This document shows positions 1 to 8,145 of a stretch of DNA of 35,014 nt, in pieces. The stretch is from the NCBI GenBank assembly GCA_025456145.1, contig JALOLD010000034.1, positions 1 through 35,014 on the forward strand, given 5' to 3'. The stretch's first letter is position 1, and every line of letters starts with the position of its first letter. This DNA is from Thermoanaerobaculales bacterium (lineage in GTDB: Bacteria; Acidobacteriota; Thermoanaerobaculia; Thermoanaerobaculales; Sulfomarinibacteraceae). The position numbers and the translations under genes were made by a program. The notes beneath the pieces are model-generated. The model saw nothing but the letters and a program-made list of their open reading frames with translations, ran no database searches and was not told where the DNA came from.

Positions 1-18
1 GGGCCTGGAGGGTGGCCC
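1..18 (-). terminator. Possible terminator stem after first gene
   Basis: GGGCC at 1-5 and GGCCC at 14-18 can pair around an 8-base loop, just beyond the stop codon of the minus-strand gene ending at 29. The window edge hides any T-tract, so this is only a weak terminator candidate. Confidence 0.2.
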
Positions 19-28
19 GTCTCAGGGC

Positions 29-568
29 TCAGGGCACACAGGGGGGCTCGACGTTCATCCGCTTGCCGTACGAGACGCCCAGTGGGTAGCACCCGTACAT
101 CGGCGGGTCGTCGCCGAGGGGGTCCTGCGACCCGTCATACAGCGAGAAGGTGCCGTCGCTCGTGTACTCCTGACAGCCCCGTGCGTGCACGCCGCTGCCG
201 GTGGACTTGACGATGAACACCGGCTGCCCGCCTGCGTCCAGCCCGTAGTGGATCAGCGTGTAGTCCCACGAGCGAGGGCCGGTCCTCCGCCACACCCCGA
301 CATCGGGGGACAGCCTCACCACCGTCGGGAAGAAACCCCCGAGGGTGACATCGCCGCCGAGGACCTGCATGACGGTCGTCCCCGAGTTGATGGTGTCCGC
401 TGTGCTGGTGAAGATAAAAATCATGCCCCAGTCGGGCAGCTGCCCGACGAAGCTCCCGGTCATCGGACACCAGCCGCCCGACCCGCCCTTTTCGCCCTCG
501 CCCGCGAGGCAAGGCGACGCGATCAGCACCGCCGCAACCACAGCCACCACGACGATCAGACGTTTCAT
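29..568 (-). CDS. Secreted protein of unknown function
   Basis: This encodes 179 residues. The N-terminus (MKRLIVVVAVVAAVLIASPCLAG) is a clear signal peptide: a basic start, a hydrophobic run and an A-G type cleavage site near residue 22-23. A Cys near the end of the hydrophobic run (SPCLA) is not in a good lipobox, so export by Sec and signal peptidase I is more likely than lipidation. The mature part is Gly-rich with several Cys (WCPMTG, RGCQEY, YGCYPLG, PPCVP) that could form disulfides, and it looks like a small beta-rich domain. The start is supported by GGAGG five bases upstream of the ATG. The next gene upstream on this strand is another secreted protein 208 bases away with a hairpin between, so the two may be separate units. 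The family was not recognised. Confidence 0.75.
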   Translation of the reverse strand: MKRLIVVVAVVAAVLIASPCLAGEGEKGGSGGWCPMTGSFVGQLPDWGMIFIFTSTADTINSGTTVMQVLGGDVTLGGFFPTVVRLSPDVGVWRRTGPRSWDYTLIHYGLDAGGQPVFIVKSTGSGVHARGCQEYTSDGTFSLYDGSQDPLGDDPPMYGCYPLGVSYGKRMNVEPPCVP

Positions 569-734
569 GTCAACCTCCGTGCCGGCCCGGATCCGAGATT
601 CGATTCCCCCCTGAGGCGCGGCCCGAGCCGGGACGCCGCGCGATCCACGATCGGGGAGGGTGGCGCAGACCTCATGACTCCAATGGATGAGAATTCCCGT
701 TGAACCACGACCAGAAGACGGCGAGGAAGACCGA

Positions 735-756
735 CCCGGAACCCCTGTTCCCCCGG
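735..756 (-). terminator. Hairpin after GH-like gene
   Basis: CCCGGAAC and GTTCCCCCGGG pair in two blocks (GGAAC/GTTCC, then CCCG/CGGG) around a 4-base loop, 21 bases past the stop of the minus-strand gene ending at 777. On the transcript the hairpin is followed by a pyrimidine-rich stretch rather than a clean U-tract. A factor-independent terminator is plausible. The rest of 569-776 shows only the ribosome binding site of the gene at 29-568. Confidence 0.4.
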
Positions 757-776
757 GCGGCAGCGACCGCGGGCAC

Positions 777-1787
777 CTACGGCACCGTCAGGCTCCAGGT
801 CCCGATGGTGGTGCCGGTCTCGAAGCCGTCGACCAGGAGGAACGACGACTCGGCCTTCTTGACATAGGCACCGTCGGAGATCCAGCCGTGGATCGTGGTG
901 CCCTCGACGAGCACGGAGATCGAGTCGCGCTCGACCTGGGGCGTCAGCAACGGGTTGCCGGGCCACTTGGTCCAGCTGAGCCCGTCGGCTGACTCGGCAT
1001 AGCCGACACTCGACGTGACGGGCGACATGTCGAGGCCGCCGTACCACATGTGCAGGCTGCCGCCGTAGACCACCACCTCGGGGTAGTAGACCTTGTCCTC
1101 CTCCCAGGGCTCGCTCGCCACGAGGACCGGGCTCGGGTCCCGGGTCCAGCCGAGCCCGTCGGCGGAGGTGGCGTGGCCGATGCCCCACGCGCCGGCCCAG
1201 GTGTCCCCCGAGCCGCCGGTGTACCACATGTGATAGAGCGCGCCGTCGAAGAGCACCGTGGACGGGTAGGGTCCGTTCTCGTCCCACGTGCCCGGCGCCC
1301 CGGGTGCCAGGCCTTCGAGCGGGTTGCCGGCGTGCTTGTCCCAGTCGCCGGAGCCGTCGGCATTGGTCGCGTACCCGCCGTGCGCCAGTGAGCCACTTCC
1401 GGCGGTCGCGGCGTACCACATCTTGAAGGTCGACCCGTCGAAGAGCACCGCGAGGCCCCCGATCGAGAAGCTCTCCCACACCGCCGGCCCTGGCTCGAGC
1501 ACCGGGTTGTCGGGATCCTCCGTCCACGGACCCGCAGGGTTGGTCGCCGTCCAGTGGAAGACGGACCAGGAGTTGTCGAGCGGGGTAGAACCGGCGCCAC
1601 CGGTGACGTACAGGTGGTAGGTGGTGCCATCGAACACAACGTCTCCAAGCGCGTGCCGGCTTTCGCTGCCCGGCGGTATCGCCACATCCCCGATGGTCCA
1701 CTGCAGCTGCGCGAAGGCGACCTGCCCCGCTCCCAAGACCACGACCACCGCGACCACGAGCGCACCAAGCTTCCGTCTGCCGTTCAT
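777..1787 (-). CDS. Secreted five-bladed beta-propeller protein, GH43/GH32-like
   Basis: This encodes 336 residues from the ATG at 1787, chosen because it sits behind a strong AAGGAGG (spacing 5) and begins a clear signal peptide (MNGRRKLGALVVAVVVVLG, then AGQVAFAQ). A longer in-frame reading to 1910 has no such support. The mature part repeats a blade motif: DGTTYHLYVTGG, DGSTFKMWYAA, DGALYHMWYTGG, GGSLHMWYGG. Between blades lie phrases such as NPAGPWTEDPDNPVL and SADGLGWTRDPSPVL. This pattern is characteristic of the GH43/GH32/GH62 five-bladed propeller superfamily, which cleaves arabinan, xylan or fructan. The catalytic acids could not be assigned, so it may bind carbohydrate rather than cleave it. 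The C-terminus (FETGTTIGTWS) resembles the start of a truncated secretion or lectin-like tail. No polysaccharide-use genes are adjacent. Confidence 0.7.
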   Translation of the reverse strand: MNGRRKLGALVVAVVVVLGAGQVAFAQLQWTIGDVAIPPGSESRHALGDVVFDGTTYHLYVTGGAGSTPLDNSWSVFHWTATNPAGPWTEDPDNPVLEPGPAVWESFSIGGLAVLFDGSTFKMWYAATAGSGSLAHGGYATNADGSGDWDKHAGNPLEGLAPGAPGTWDENGPYPSTVLFDGALYHMWYTGGSGDTWAGAWGIGHATSADGLGWTRDPSPVLVASEPWEEDKVYYPEVVVYGGSLHMWYGGLDMSPVTSSVGYAESADGLSWTKWPGNPLLTPQVERDSISVLVEGTTIHGWISDGAYVKKAESSFLLVDGFETGTTIGTWSLTVP

Positions 1788-1903
1788 GGCGACCTCCTTC
1801 CGATCGGTTCTTCCGAACACGCTCGGTCGCGCGGGCGGGAAAGACATGACGAAGATCTGGCGGAAATCCTGCGATCGGTGCCTGAAGCCTGGGACCCCCG
1901 TGC

Positions 1904-1930
1904 TTGACAATCCATCTCATGAATGATAAT
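1904..1930 (+). promoter_or_regulatory. Promoter-like site at ATPase gene start
   Basis: A perfect TTGACA (1904-1909) and GATAAT (1925-1930) are separated by 15 bases inside an unusually AT-rich pocket. The spacing is short for a sigma-70 promoter. If used, transcription would begin at about 1937-1941, next to the ATG at 1941, and the mRNA would be leaderless or nearly so. Confidence 0.45.
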
Positions 1931-1940
1931 CCACCATGAA

Positions 1941-3164
1941 ATGGATGATCATCTCCTACCTCGTCTCGTCACGGCGAGCCTCCGCGAGCGCCATTCGGTA
2001 ATGCCGGCCGTCGTCGTGACGGGCGCCCGCCAGACCGGCAAGAGCACACTGGTCCGGCACCTCGTACCCGGCGAACGGCGCTTCCTGTCCCTCGACGACC
2101 TCGACGTGATCGACGTCGCGCGACGCGAACCCGAGGTGCTCGTGGGCGGCACCGGCCCGGTGACCCTCGACGAGGTCCAACGGCAGCCCGACCTGCTGCT
2201 GGCGGTCAAGCGCGAGATCGACCGCGACCGGACACCCGGTCGCTTCCTGCTGACCGGCTCGGCCAACCTGCTGCTGATGCGAACCGTCTCGGAGTCGCTC
2301 GCGGGGCGCGCCAGCTACCTGACGCTGTGGCCGCTGACGAGACGCGAGCAGCTCGGTGCCGGTCGCTGCGGCCTGTGGCAGGAGCTGATCGAGACGCGTG
2401 ACGAGGACTGGCTCGATCTCATCGCCGGGCTACCCGCCCGGCCGGAGGGCTGGCAGGACCTCGTCCGACGCGGCGGCTTCCCGACACCGTCGATGCACCT
2501 GAGCTCCGCTCGCGACCGCGCGGTGTGGTTCGAGGGGTACGTCCGCACCTACCTCGAGCGGGATCTCCAGGACCTCTCCGCGATTTCGGGTCTGCCGGAC
2601 TTTCGGCGCCTGATGCGGGCGGCGTGCCATCGCCTCGGGCAGGTCGTCAACCAGACCGAGCTCGGGCGGGACGTGTCGTTACCTCAGTCGACGGTCCACC
2701 GATACCTCAACCTCCTCGAGACGTCGCACCTTCTGGTCCGACTGCCGGCATACTCGGTCAACCGCACCAAGCGGCTCATCAAGTCGCCGAAGCTGTTCTG
2801 GGGGGACACCGGCCTCGCGCTGCACCTCGCCGGCGGCGGCGAGCCGACCGGGGCGCATCTCGAGAACCTGGTCCTCCACGACCTCCTGGCATGGCGCGAC
2901 GCGCGCATCGAGCATGCGGAGCTGCTGTACTGGAGAACCACCACCGGGGACGAGGTCGATCTCGTGATTGAGACCGGCGGCCGCGTGCTGCCGATCGAGG
3001 TGAAGGCTACCGAGACCCCGCGCCTGGCCCAGACCGCCAGCCTGCGGACCTTTCGCCGTGAGTACGGCGAGTCCGCCCGTGCCGGCCTTCTCCTCCACAC
3101 CGGTGACCACCTCGGTTGGCTCGCCCCCGGGGTCCTCGCCGTGCCGTGGTGGCGGGTGGTGTGA
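1941..3164 (+). CDS. AAA_14/DUF4143 family ATPase
   Basis: This encodes 407 residues from the ATG at 1941; an in-frame ATG at 1923 would add six residues but lies inside the promoter-like -10 box. The N-terminal AAA_14 ATPase shows Walker A (GARQTGKST, K34), a Walker-B-like VTLDEVQRQPDLL, and the sensor phrase FLLTGSANLLLM. The C-terminal DUF4143 part includes a winged-helix-like segment (VNQTELGRDVSLPQSTVHRYLNLL, given here in outline) and ends with GDEVDLVIE and LPIEVKA, which look like a PD-(D/E)xK nuclease-type core. Proteins of this family are common in bacteria and archaea and often sit alone; their substrate is mostly unknown. The gene is monocistronic, diverges from the GH-like gene and converges on the nSTAND gene. 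Confidence 0.85.
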   Translation: MDDHLLPRLVTASLRERHSVMPAVVVTGARQTGKSTLVRHLVPGERRFLSLDDLDVIDVARREPEVLVGGTGPVTLDEVQRQPDLLLAVKREIDRDRTPGRFLLTGSANLLLMRTVSESLAGRASYLTLWPLTRREQLGAGRCGLWQELIETRDEDWLDLIAGLPARPEGWQDLVRRGGFPTPSMHLSSARDRAVWFEGYVRTYLERDLQDLSAISGLPDFRRLMRAACHRLGQVVNQTELGRDVSLPQSTVHRYLNLLETSHLLVRLPAYSVNRTKRLIKSPKLFWGDTGLALHLAGGGEPTGAHLENLVLHDLLAWRDARIEHAELLYWRTTTGDEVDLVIETGGRVLPIEVKATETPRLAQTASLRTFRREYGESARAGLLLHTGDHLGWLAPGVLAVPWWRVV

Positions 3165-3184
3165 TCCGGCACGCGCCAGATTCT

Positions 3185-3211
3185 CCGGGGGGTTCCCCAA
3201 CCGGTGTTTTT
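3185..3211 (+). terminator. Possible terminator of ATPase gene
   Basis: In the 61 bases between the convergent genes, GGTT (3191-3194) pairs with AACC (3199-3202). An outer CC/GG pair crosses a bulge, and a T-rich run TGTTTTT (3205-3211) follows. The T-run is a rare feature in this GC-rich sequence, which makes a terminator for the plus-strand gene plausible although the stem is weak. Confidence 0.45.
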
Positions 3212-3225
3212 CGATCCGCTCTCGC

Positions 3226-6200
3226 TCACCACTCGGGGGCGGTCTGCCAGCCGGGGAAGGGCTCGGTCTGGACGAGGTGGCTGCCGGGCACGTCGGGGTC
3301 GCGGACGACCCGGAGGTTGGTGAGAGTCTTCAGGCGGGCGATGAGCTCGGCGCGGGCCAGGGCCTGGAGCGGCGGCTTCGTCAGGTCGGGCATCGGCCAG
3401 ATCCTGATCGTGCCGTCGCGTCCGCCGGAGGCGATGAACCGGCCGTCGGGCGACACCGCGACCGACGACACCGATGCCGTGTGTCCCACCAGCCAGTGGG
3501 GCTCCTCGCCGGTGACCGGGCCGATCCGGACGATGCCGTCGTAGCCGCCGGTCACCGCGACCCGGCCCCGGGGGTCGAGGGCGACGCAGCTCACCTCCGC
3601 ACCGTGACGGGCGAGGGTGGAGTGAGTGCCCGCGACCAGGTCGTGGACGGTGGCCGACCTGGTCACGGCGACCTCGCCGAGGCAGGACAGGACCATCTCG
3701 CCGCGACCGTCGACGCCGAACTCGCGAACGTCCCCGGCCACGGTGGTGCGCCTACCGGTGATCGGGTCCACCCGCATCAACCGGTCCATGTGCTCCACCA
3801 GCAGATGACCGTCGGCCTGGAACTTGACCCTGATGAAGATGGCGTGCCAGTCGCGCGGATCCCCGAGGTCGACGTCGCGGGTGGCGCCGGTCTCGAGGTC
3901 CCAGACCCGGACGATCATCCTGCCTCCGAGACGTCCGGGGACCGCCACCTGGCGTCCGCCCGGCCCGACCGCGGCGTCGAGCACGCGTTGATCGAAGCCG
4001 CCGAGGATCCTGGGGGGCGAGCCGTCGATCGGGACGAGGCGTGCGGTGTCCTCACCGGCGGTGCTCACGACGAAGCTCCCATCGGGTGACACCGCGAGCG
4101 ATCCTATGCCCCCCTCGATAGCGTGGCCCCAGTCGTCGAGGATCCGGGGCCCGGCACCGGGGGAAAAGCGAAGCGGCCACAGCCGCACCGTGCCGTCGAC
4201 TCCGAGCGAGGCCAGCCAGCTGCCGTCGGGCGCGAAGGCCACCTCCTCAACCTTACCGGTGTGGCCACGGAGCACGGTCGGGTAGCGGGAGCGGTCGAGG
4301 GGCCACATCGAGACGAGAATGGTGTCGGCGGTCGCCAGCCAGCTGCCCTTCGGGTGGAAGGCGAGCTCGATCATCCGGCCCCCGAAGGGGGACAGCACCA
4401 GCGGGTCAGCGGCGGGAGGCTCGTCGACCGCACGCACGACCGCCCGGCCGTCGTCGAAGGCCACCGCCAGCACCGAGCCCGAGGGGTCGAAGAGGAGGTC
4501 GTCGCAGTAGCCGTCCCGGGCACGGGGCCAGGTCCGCAGCATCTCGACTGTGCCGTTGTGCATCGACCACAGCCGCATCGTGCCGTCGGTGTGGACGGTC
4601 GCCAGGCGGTTGCCCGCGGGGTGGAACTCGATCAGATCGACGGTCGACGGGGTGCGGCCGAGGAGGGTCGGAGTCCCGGGCCCGTCGACTGCGATCCGGT
4701 ACAGCGCCTCGTCGAGGGCGTAGACGAGCTGCGATCCGTCGGGGCTCAGTGCCGCCGCCGGAAGGCGGCCCTCCGCGAGACGCTCGACGAGCACCACGAC
4801 GGAGTCGTCGGTCCGCCACCCGCCCGGCGCCGACGGGTCCGGGCGCCGCTGCCACAGCCGCCGCAAGATGTTCGCGTGCCTGGCGTCGATGTCGGTGCGG
4901 TTGCCCCAGGCGATCGGCTGCTCGCCGAGCCGGCGGGCCTCCGGCACCGACCAGACGATGAGGTGGGGCTCCGTTGTCGCACCTGAGATGAGCGCCGTCG
5001 AGTCGGAGGTGAAGTGGGCTCGCGCCCGGTCCTCGTGGGCCCGCCAGATCCGCGGCGGCCCGCCGGTCTCGGACCACAGCACGAGGTGGCCGTCGAAGTG
5101 GCCCGTCACCAGCCGGCGGCCGTCCGGGCTGAGAGAGACCCCGGTGTGGGAGACGAGGCCGTGTTTCCGGTCGATCACCATCGGCATGGGCGAGCGCCAG
5201 AGGGCCTCCAGCACGAGCTGTCGCGCCTCCGGGCTGTCCACGACCTCGAGGCTCGCCAGGGCGTGGGCGAAGGCGGTCGGCGGCGACCGGTCCATGAGCT
5301 GCCGGGCGCGCTCGATCAGGGTCTGCGCCTCCAACCGGTGGGCGTTGAGCTCGCTGCGCCACCACAGGGCTGTCGTCGCCGTGGCGACAGCCAGCGCCGC
5401 CAGCAGGACCGCTGCTGCCGCGAGCCGGCGCCGCCGTCGGCGCCGCCCCGCGTGGGCGACCATGGCGTCGGCGAAGGCCCGCTCGGCATCGCTCAGCCCG
5501 CCCGGGTAGCGTTCGCACCAGACCCGAAACTCCCGGTACGGCGTGCCGCTCCATAGCAGCTCCACCGGCCGCCCCCGCGCCTGCCACAGCTGCGCCGCCT
5601 GGCGGAGCTGGTCCCGCAGCTGGGCCGCGTCCGCGTCCTGGGTCTGCCAGCGCACCAGCCGCGGCCACTCCCGGAGTAGCGACTCGTGGACGATCTCGAC
5701 CCGGCGCGGACCCTCGGTCTCGCCCTCGCCGGCCGGCTCCTCCTCGAAGGAGGTCAGCAGCCGGGCGTCGACCAGCGCCTGCAGCACCTTTGCGGCCTCG
5801 TCTCGTCGCCCCTCGTCGAACACCGACAGCAGGTCGTCGACCGAGCGGGTGGCCCGGGTCTGCTGCGCCGTCACCAGGTTTCGAAACAGCTCCCGCACCA
5901 AGGGCAGCCGCTCCGTTCCGATCGCCTCGAGCGTCGCCTCGGCGTGCTGGGCGAGAGCGCCGGCGACGCCGCCGATGCGCTCGTAGGCCTCGCGGGTGAC
6001 CAGCCGCCGCTCACGGTCGCGCAGCTCCCACAGCCGGCGGGCGGCGAAGGCGAGCAGCGGCAGCGCGCCCCGCTCCCCGGCGACCGCCGCCACCATGTCG
6101 TCGGCGAGCTCGTCGTCCGAAAAGCCGACACCGCGGCGCCTCGCCGGCTCGACCAGGGCGCGGCGCAGGTCGTGCGCGGTCGGCGGGCCGAGCATGGTCA

Positions 6201-7533
6201 GGTCGCGGAAGATCGGCGCGAGCTCCGGGTGGGCCTGGCACTCGTGAAGGAAGTCGTCGCGCAGGACAAGCACGACGTGGACCCCGGCCTCGCCGGCGAG
6301 CCGGGCCAGCAGCCCGACGAAGCGGCTGCGGACCTCGGGGGGGTTGAGGGTGAAGAGCTCCTCGAGCTGGTCGACGATGAGCAGCGCGTCGCCGAATCTC
6401 TCTCGCCATACGCTCACCACCGCCACCGCCGCCTCGGGGTCGTCGAAGGCCAGCAGCCGCTCCACCTGGTCGGGGTCGCCGGCGACCTCCCGCGCCAGCG
6501 ACCGCGCGAGGCAGAGGAAGGGCGCCTCGCCCGGGGTGCAGACCAGCGAGGCCCAGCCCGGTGGGGCGGCGGGGATCACCCCGGCGGCGATGAAGGAGCT
6601 CTTGCCTACCCCGGACGGGCCGGCCACCGCGAGCAGGCGGCGGCTCGAGATCCGGCGCCACATCTCTGCGGTCTCGGCCTCTCGGCCGACGAAGTTGGCG
6701 GCGTCGGCGGCGGTGAAGGCGGCGAGGCCGGGGTAGGGATCGCGCTCGGGCTCGGCAAGGGCGGCTGGGGCGCGCGGGAAGGGCGTGACCGTGGCGCGGG
6801 GCTCGGCGAAGCCGATCGGTGCGGCGAGCCGGTAGCCGCCCTCTGGCACCGCCTCGATGACGCCGGGGTTGCCGCCGGCGCCGCTCCCGAGGGCCGCACG
6901 GAGCTCGGCGATGCGGGTGCTGACGGTGAGCTCGGACACCGTTTCGGTGCGCCAGACGCGGTCGATGAGCTCACTCGGCGGCACCGCCTCGCCGGCGCGC
7001 TCGGCGAGGCACAGCAAAACGTCCATGGCGCTCCGGTCGAGCTGGACCGTGTTGTGCGCGTTGGTCATCCGGTTGAGGCTCGGCTCGACCAGCCAGTCGC
7101 CGACCCGGAAGGCCCCGCCCGGCCGCGATGCGAGATCGAGCACGTCCACCGGCTGCTGCAGCAGGCGGTAGCCCCGCTTGGCGATGGTCTCGATGAAGCG
7201 CGGGCTGGCCGTGTCGTCGTCGAGGGCGCGGCGGAGCTTGGTGACCGCGCTCGACAGCGTGGCGTCGCTGACGAACTCGAGCCGCCAGACCGCGTCGATG
7301 ATCTCCTGGCGAGAAACAACACGGCCCGCGTGCGCGGCGAGAAAGACCAGCAGCTCCATGGTGCGCGGCTCGAGGTGGGCCTCGCCCGCTGGGCCGGAGA
7401 CCCGACCGAGGGACGGCTGCACGAGCCACTCCCCCAGCCGGAAGTCCCGCGCATCGCCTTGCTGTGGGGGCACGTGGTCATTGTAGCGCCCGGAGGCGCC
7501 GCCGGGGAAGACCAGTCGCAAGGTTGCTGACAT
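3226..7533 (-). CDS. Tandem winged-helix, nSTAND NTPase, WD40 signalling protein
   Basis: This encodes 1435 residues from the ATG at 7533, preceded by AAGGA; a GTG at 7557 in frame has no ribosome site. Two OmpR/CadC-type winged helices lie at about residues 30-127 and 145-240. Each has the start RLGEWLVQPSL or RVGDWLVEPSL and the ending KRGYRLL or EGGYRLA. An nSTAND1-type NTPase follows, from PYPGLAAF and NFVGRE through Walker A GPSGVGKSS (K311) and Walker B LLIVDQLEELF (D388), with VVLVLRDDFL. A run of seven Arg then leads into one hydrophobic helix near residues 693-725. The rest carries about 13 WD40-type blades (for example SPDGRFIASGGRDGTIRIW), enough for two propellers. Family knowledge suggests the propeller senses, the NTPase switches or oligomerises and the winged helices bind DNA or a partner at the membrane. 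The trigger and target are unknown. The gene is monocistronic here. Confidence 0.85.
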   Translation of the reverse strand: MSATLRLVFPGGASGRYNDHVPPQQGDARDFRLGEWLVQPSLGRVSGPAGEAHLEPRTMELLVFLAAHAGRVVSRQEIIDAVWRLEFVSDATLSSAVTKLRRALDDDTASPRFIETIAKRGYRLLQQPVDVLDLASRPGGAFRVGDWLVEPSLNRMTNAHNTVQLDRSAMDVLLCLAERAGEAVPPSELIDRVWRTETVSELTVSTRIAELRAALGSGAGGNPGVIEAVPEGGYRLAAPIGFAEPRATVTPFPRAPAALAEPERDPYPGLAAFTAADAANFVGREAETAEMWRRISSRRLLAVAGPSGVGKSSFIAAGVIPAAPPGWASLVCTPGEAPFLCLARSLAREVAGDPDQVERLLAFDDPEAAVAVVSVWRERFGDALLIVDQLEELFTLNPPEVRSRFVGLLARLAGEAGVHVVLVLRDDFLHECQAHPELAPIFRDLTMLGPPTAHDLRRALVEPARRRGVGFSDDELADDMVAAVAGERGALPLLAFAARRLWELRDRERRLVTREAYERIGGVAGALAQHAEATLEAIGTERLPLVRELFRNLVTAQQTRATRSVDDLLSVFDEGRRDEAAKVLQALVDARLLTSFEEEPAGEGETEGPRRVEIVHESLLREWPRLVRWQTQDADAAQLRDQLRQAAQLWQARGRPVELLWSGTPYREFRVWCERYPGGLSDAERAFADAMVAHAGRRRRRRRLAAAAVLLAALAVATATTALWWRSELNAHRLEAQTLIERARQLMDRSPPTAFAHALASLEVVDSPEARQLVLEALWRSPMPMVIDRKHGLVSHTGVSLSPDGRRLVTGHFDGHLVLWSETGGPPRIWRAHEDRARAHFTSDSTALISGATTEPHLIVWSVPEARRLGEQPIAWGNRTDIDARHANILRRLWQRRPDPSAPGGWRTDDSVVVLVERLAEGRLPAAALSPDGSQLVYALDEALYRIAVDGPGTPTLLGRTPSTVDLIEFHPAGNRLATVHTDGTMRLWSMHNGTVEMLRTWPRARDGYCDDLLFDPSGSVLAVAFDDGRAVVRAVDEPPAADPLVLSPFGGRMIELAFHPKGSWLATADTILVSMWPLDRSRYPTVLRGHTGKVEEVAFAPDGSWLASLGVDGTVRLWPLRFSPGAGPRILDDWGHAIEGGIGSLAVSPDGSFVVSTAGEDTARLVPIDGSPPRILGGFDQRVLDAAVGPGGRQVAVPGRLGGRMIVRVWDLETGATRDVDLGDPRDWHAIFIRVKFQADGHLLVEHMDRLMRVDPITGRRTTVAGDVREFGVDGRGEMVLSCLGEVAVTRSATVHDLVAGTHSTLARHGAEVSCVALDPRGRVAVTGGYDGIVRIGPVTGEEPHWLVGHTASVSSVAVSPDGRFIASGGRDGTIRIWPMPDLTKPPLQALARAELIARLKTLTNLRVVRDPDVPGSHLVQTEPFPGWQTAPEW

Positions 7534-7604
7534 CTTTCCTTCATGACGTCTCGTCACGGAGGGCCGAGATTGAGGGCAGGCAGAGACCGACGAGGAGGTG
7601 TGCC

Positions 7605-7628
7605 ATGAGCTCGGAACGGTGCCTCTGA
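7605..7628 (+). other. Seven-codon mini-ORF with strong ribosome site
   Basis: ATG at 7605 opens the reading MSSERCL and stops with TGA at 7626-7628. It is preceded by GAGGAGGT, five bases from the ATG, one of the best ribosome sites in the window. It may be a leader peptide, the remnant of a decayed gene, or chance. No attenuator-like codon run is present. Confidence 0.3.
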
Positions 7629-7631
7629 TCA

Positions 7632-7713
7632 GATCATCACAACGGGAAAAGTGTCGCTGCCCGGATCACCACAACGGCGACCCATCCGGTGTCCAGGTCG
7701 TGAGGTTGTGATC
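7632..7713 (+). repeat. Direct 14-bp repeats plus inverted copy, operator-like
   Basis: GATCATCACAACGG (7632-7645) and GATCACCACAACGG (7664-7677) differ at one base and start 32 bases apart, close to three helical turns. GTTGTGATC (7705-7713) is a shortened copy on the other strand. The phasing fits sites for a dimeric regulator acting on the FmdB gene or the divergent nSTAND gene; this is inference. Confidence 0.4.
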
Positions 7714-7865
7714 AATGGCACCCATTCGGCCGCACGCTCGCGAAGGCGTCGCCCGGTGCGGCCTTGCCGAGCGTCGAGTGGCGTCCCATTTTATTTCACA
7801 AGGAATGACGTGAAGGGGCCGAGCGGGAGGCCGCTGCGAGCGTTGTGGCGACCCGGAGGGACAGC

Positions 7866-8030
7866 ATGCCGACCTATGTCTTCCGATGCGTCAAGTGCGG
7901 TGAGGAGTTCGAGCGGATCATGACCGTGGCGGAGCGCGAGAAGGCGCGGCCCGCCTGCCCGGCCTGCAGGGGCCGCAAGGTCAAGCCGGTGCTCGGCGGC
8001 TTCTTCGCCAAGACGAGCCGCAAGAGCTGA
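7866..8030 (+). CDS. FmdB-family zinc ribbon protein
   Basis: This encodes 54 residues and starts at the ATG behind GGAGG with six bases spacing. The N-terminus MPTYVFRCVKCGEEFE is the typical FmdB-family opening. Two CxxC knuckles (C8/C11 and C31/C34) form the zinc ribbon, and the tail (GGFFAKTSRKS) is short and basic. FmdB-like proteins are small, widespread and named after a putative regulator in a formamidase/acetamidase operon; a direct biochemical role is not established. The gene lies 115 bases upstream of the hydrogenase operon on the same strand, so read-through is possible, but a TATAAT box in the gap suggests the hydrogenase has its own promoter. Confidence 0.85.
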   Translation: MPTYVFRCVKCGEEFERIMTVAEREKARPACPACRGRKVKPVLGGFFAKTSRKS

Positions 8031-8077
8031 GGCGGCGGCGCGGGGACGGCCGTCCGGAAGGGCCGGCGAGGCGCCGG

Positions 8078-8083
8078 TATAAT
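8078..8083 (+). promoter_or_regulatory. TATAAT box before hydrogenase operon
   Basis: A perfect TATAAT stands out in very GC-rich sequence 62 bases before the first hydrogenase ATG. No recognisable TTGACA-like -35 lies 16-18 bases upstream, so an activator or another sigma factor may be needed if this is a promoter. Confidence 0.4.
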
Positions 8084-8145
8084 CTCTTCACCGGGGACCG
8101 GGCCCTCGCCGTCTCGCGCGGGCCGATCCCCCGGAGAGCGGGGCC

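Larger units (their letters stand above)
7534..7865. other. Gene-poor region with repeats between divergent genes
   Basis: No convincing protein gene lies here beyond a seven-codon mini-ORF. The stretch holds two near-identical 14-bp direct repeats, a related inverted copy, and an AT-rich segment at 7786-7804 next to TTCAC-N10-GTGAA (7795-7799 and 7810-7814). The latter is an imperfect dyad about 50 bases before the FmdB-type gene and may contain its promoter. No clear -35/-10 pair could be fixed; TTGCCG at 7764 and CATTTT at 7787 are 17 bases apart but poor. Confidence 0.5.

Noticed and set aside
565..1920. Minus-strand 451-codon open frame over the GH-like gene
   Set aside because: It is Arg-rich, lacks domain features and competes with the signal-peptide-bearing frame that has a strong ribosome site.
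3058..4089. Plus-strand 343-codon open frame opposite the WD40 region
   Set aside because: It is a GC-bias shadow of the nSTAND gene, with no ribosome site or recognisable domain.
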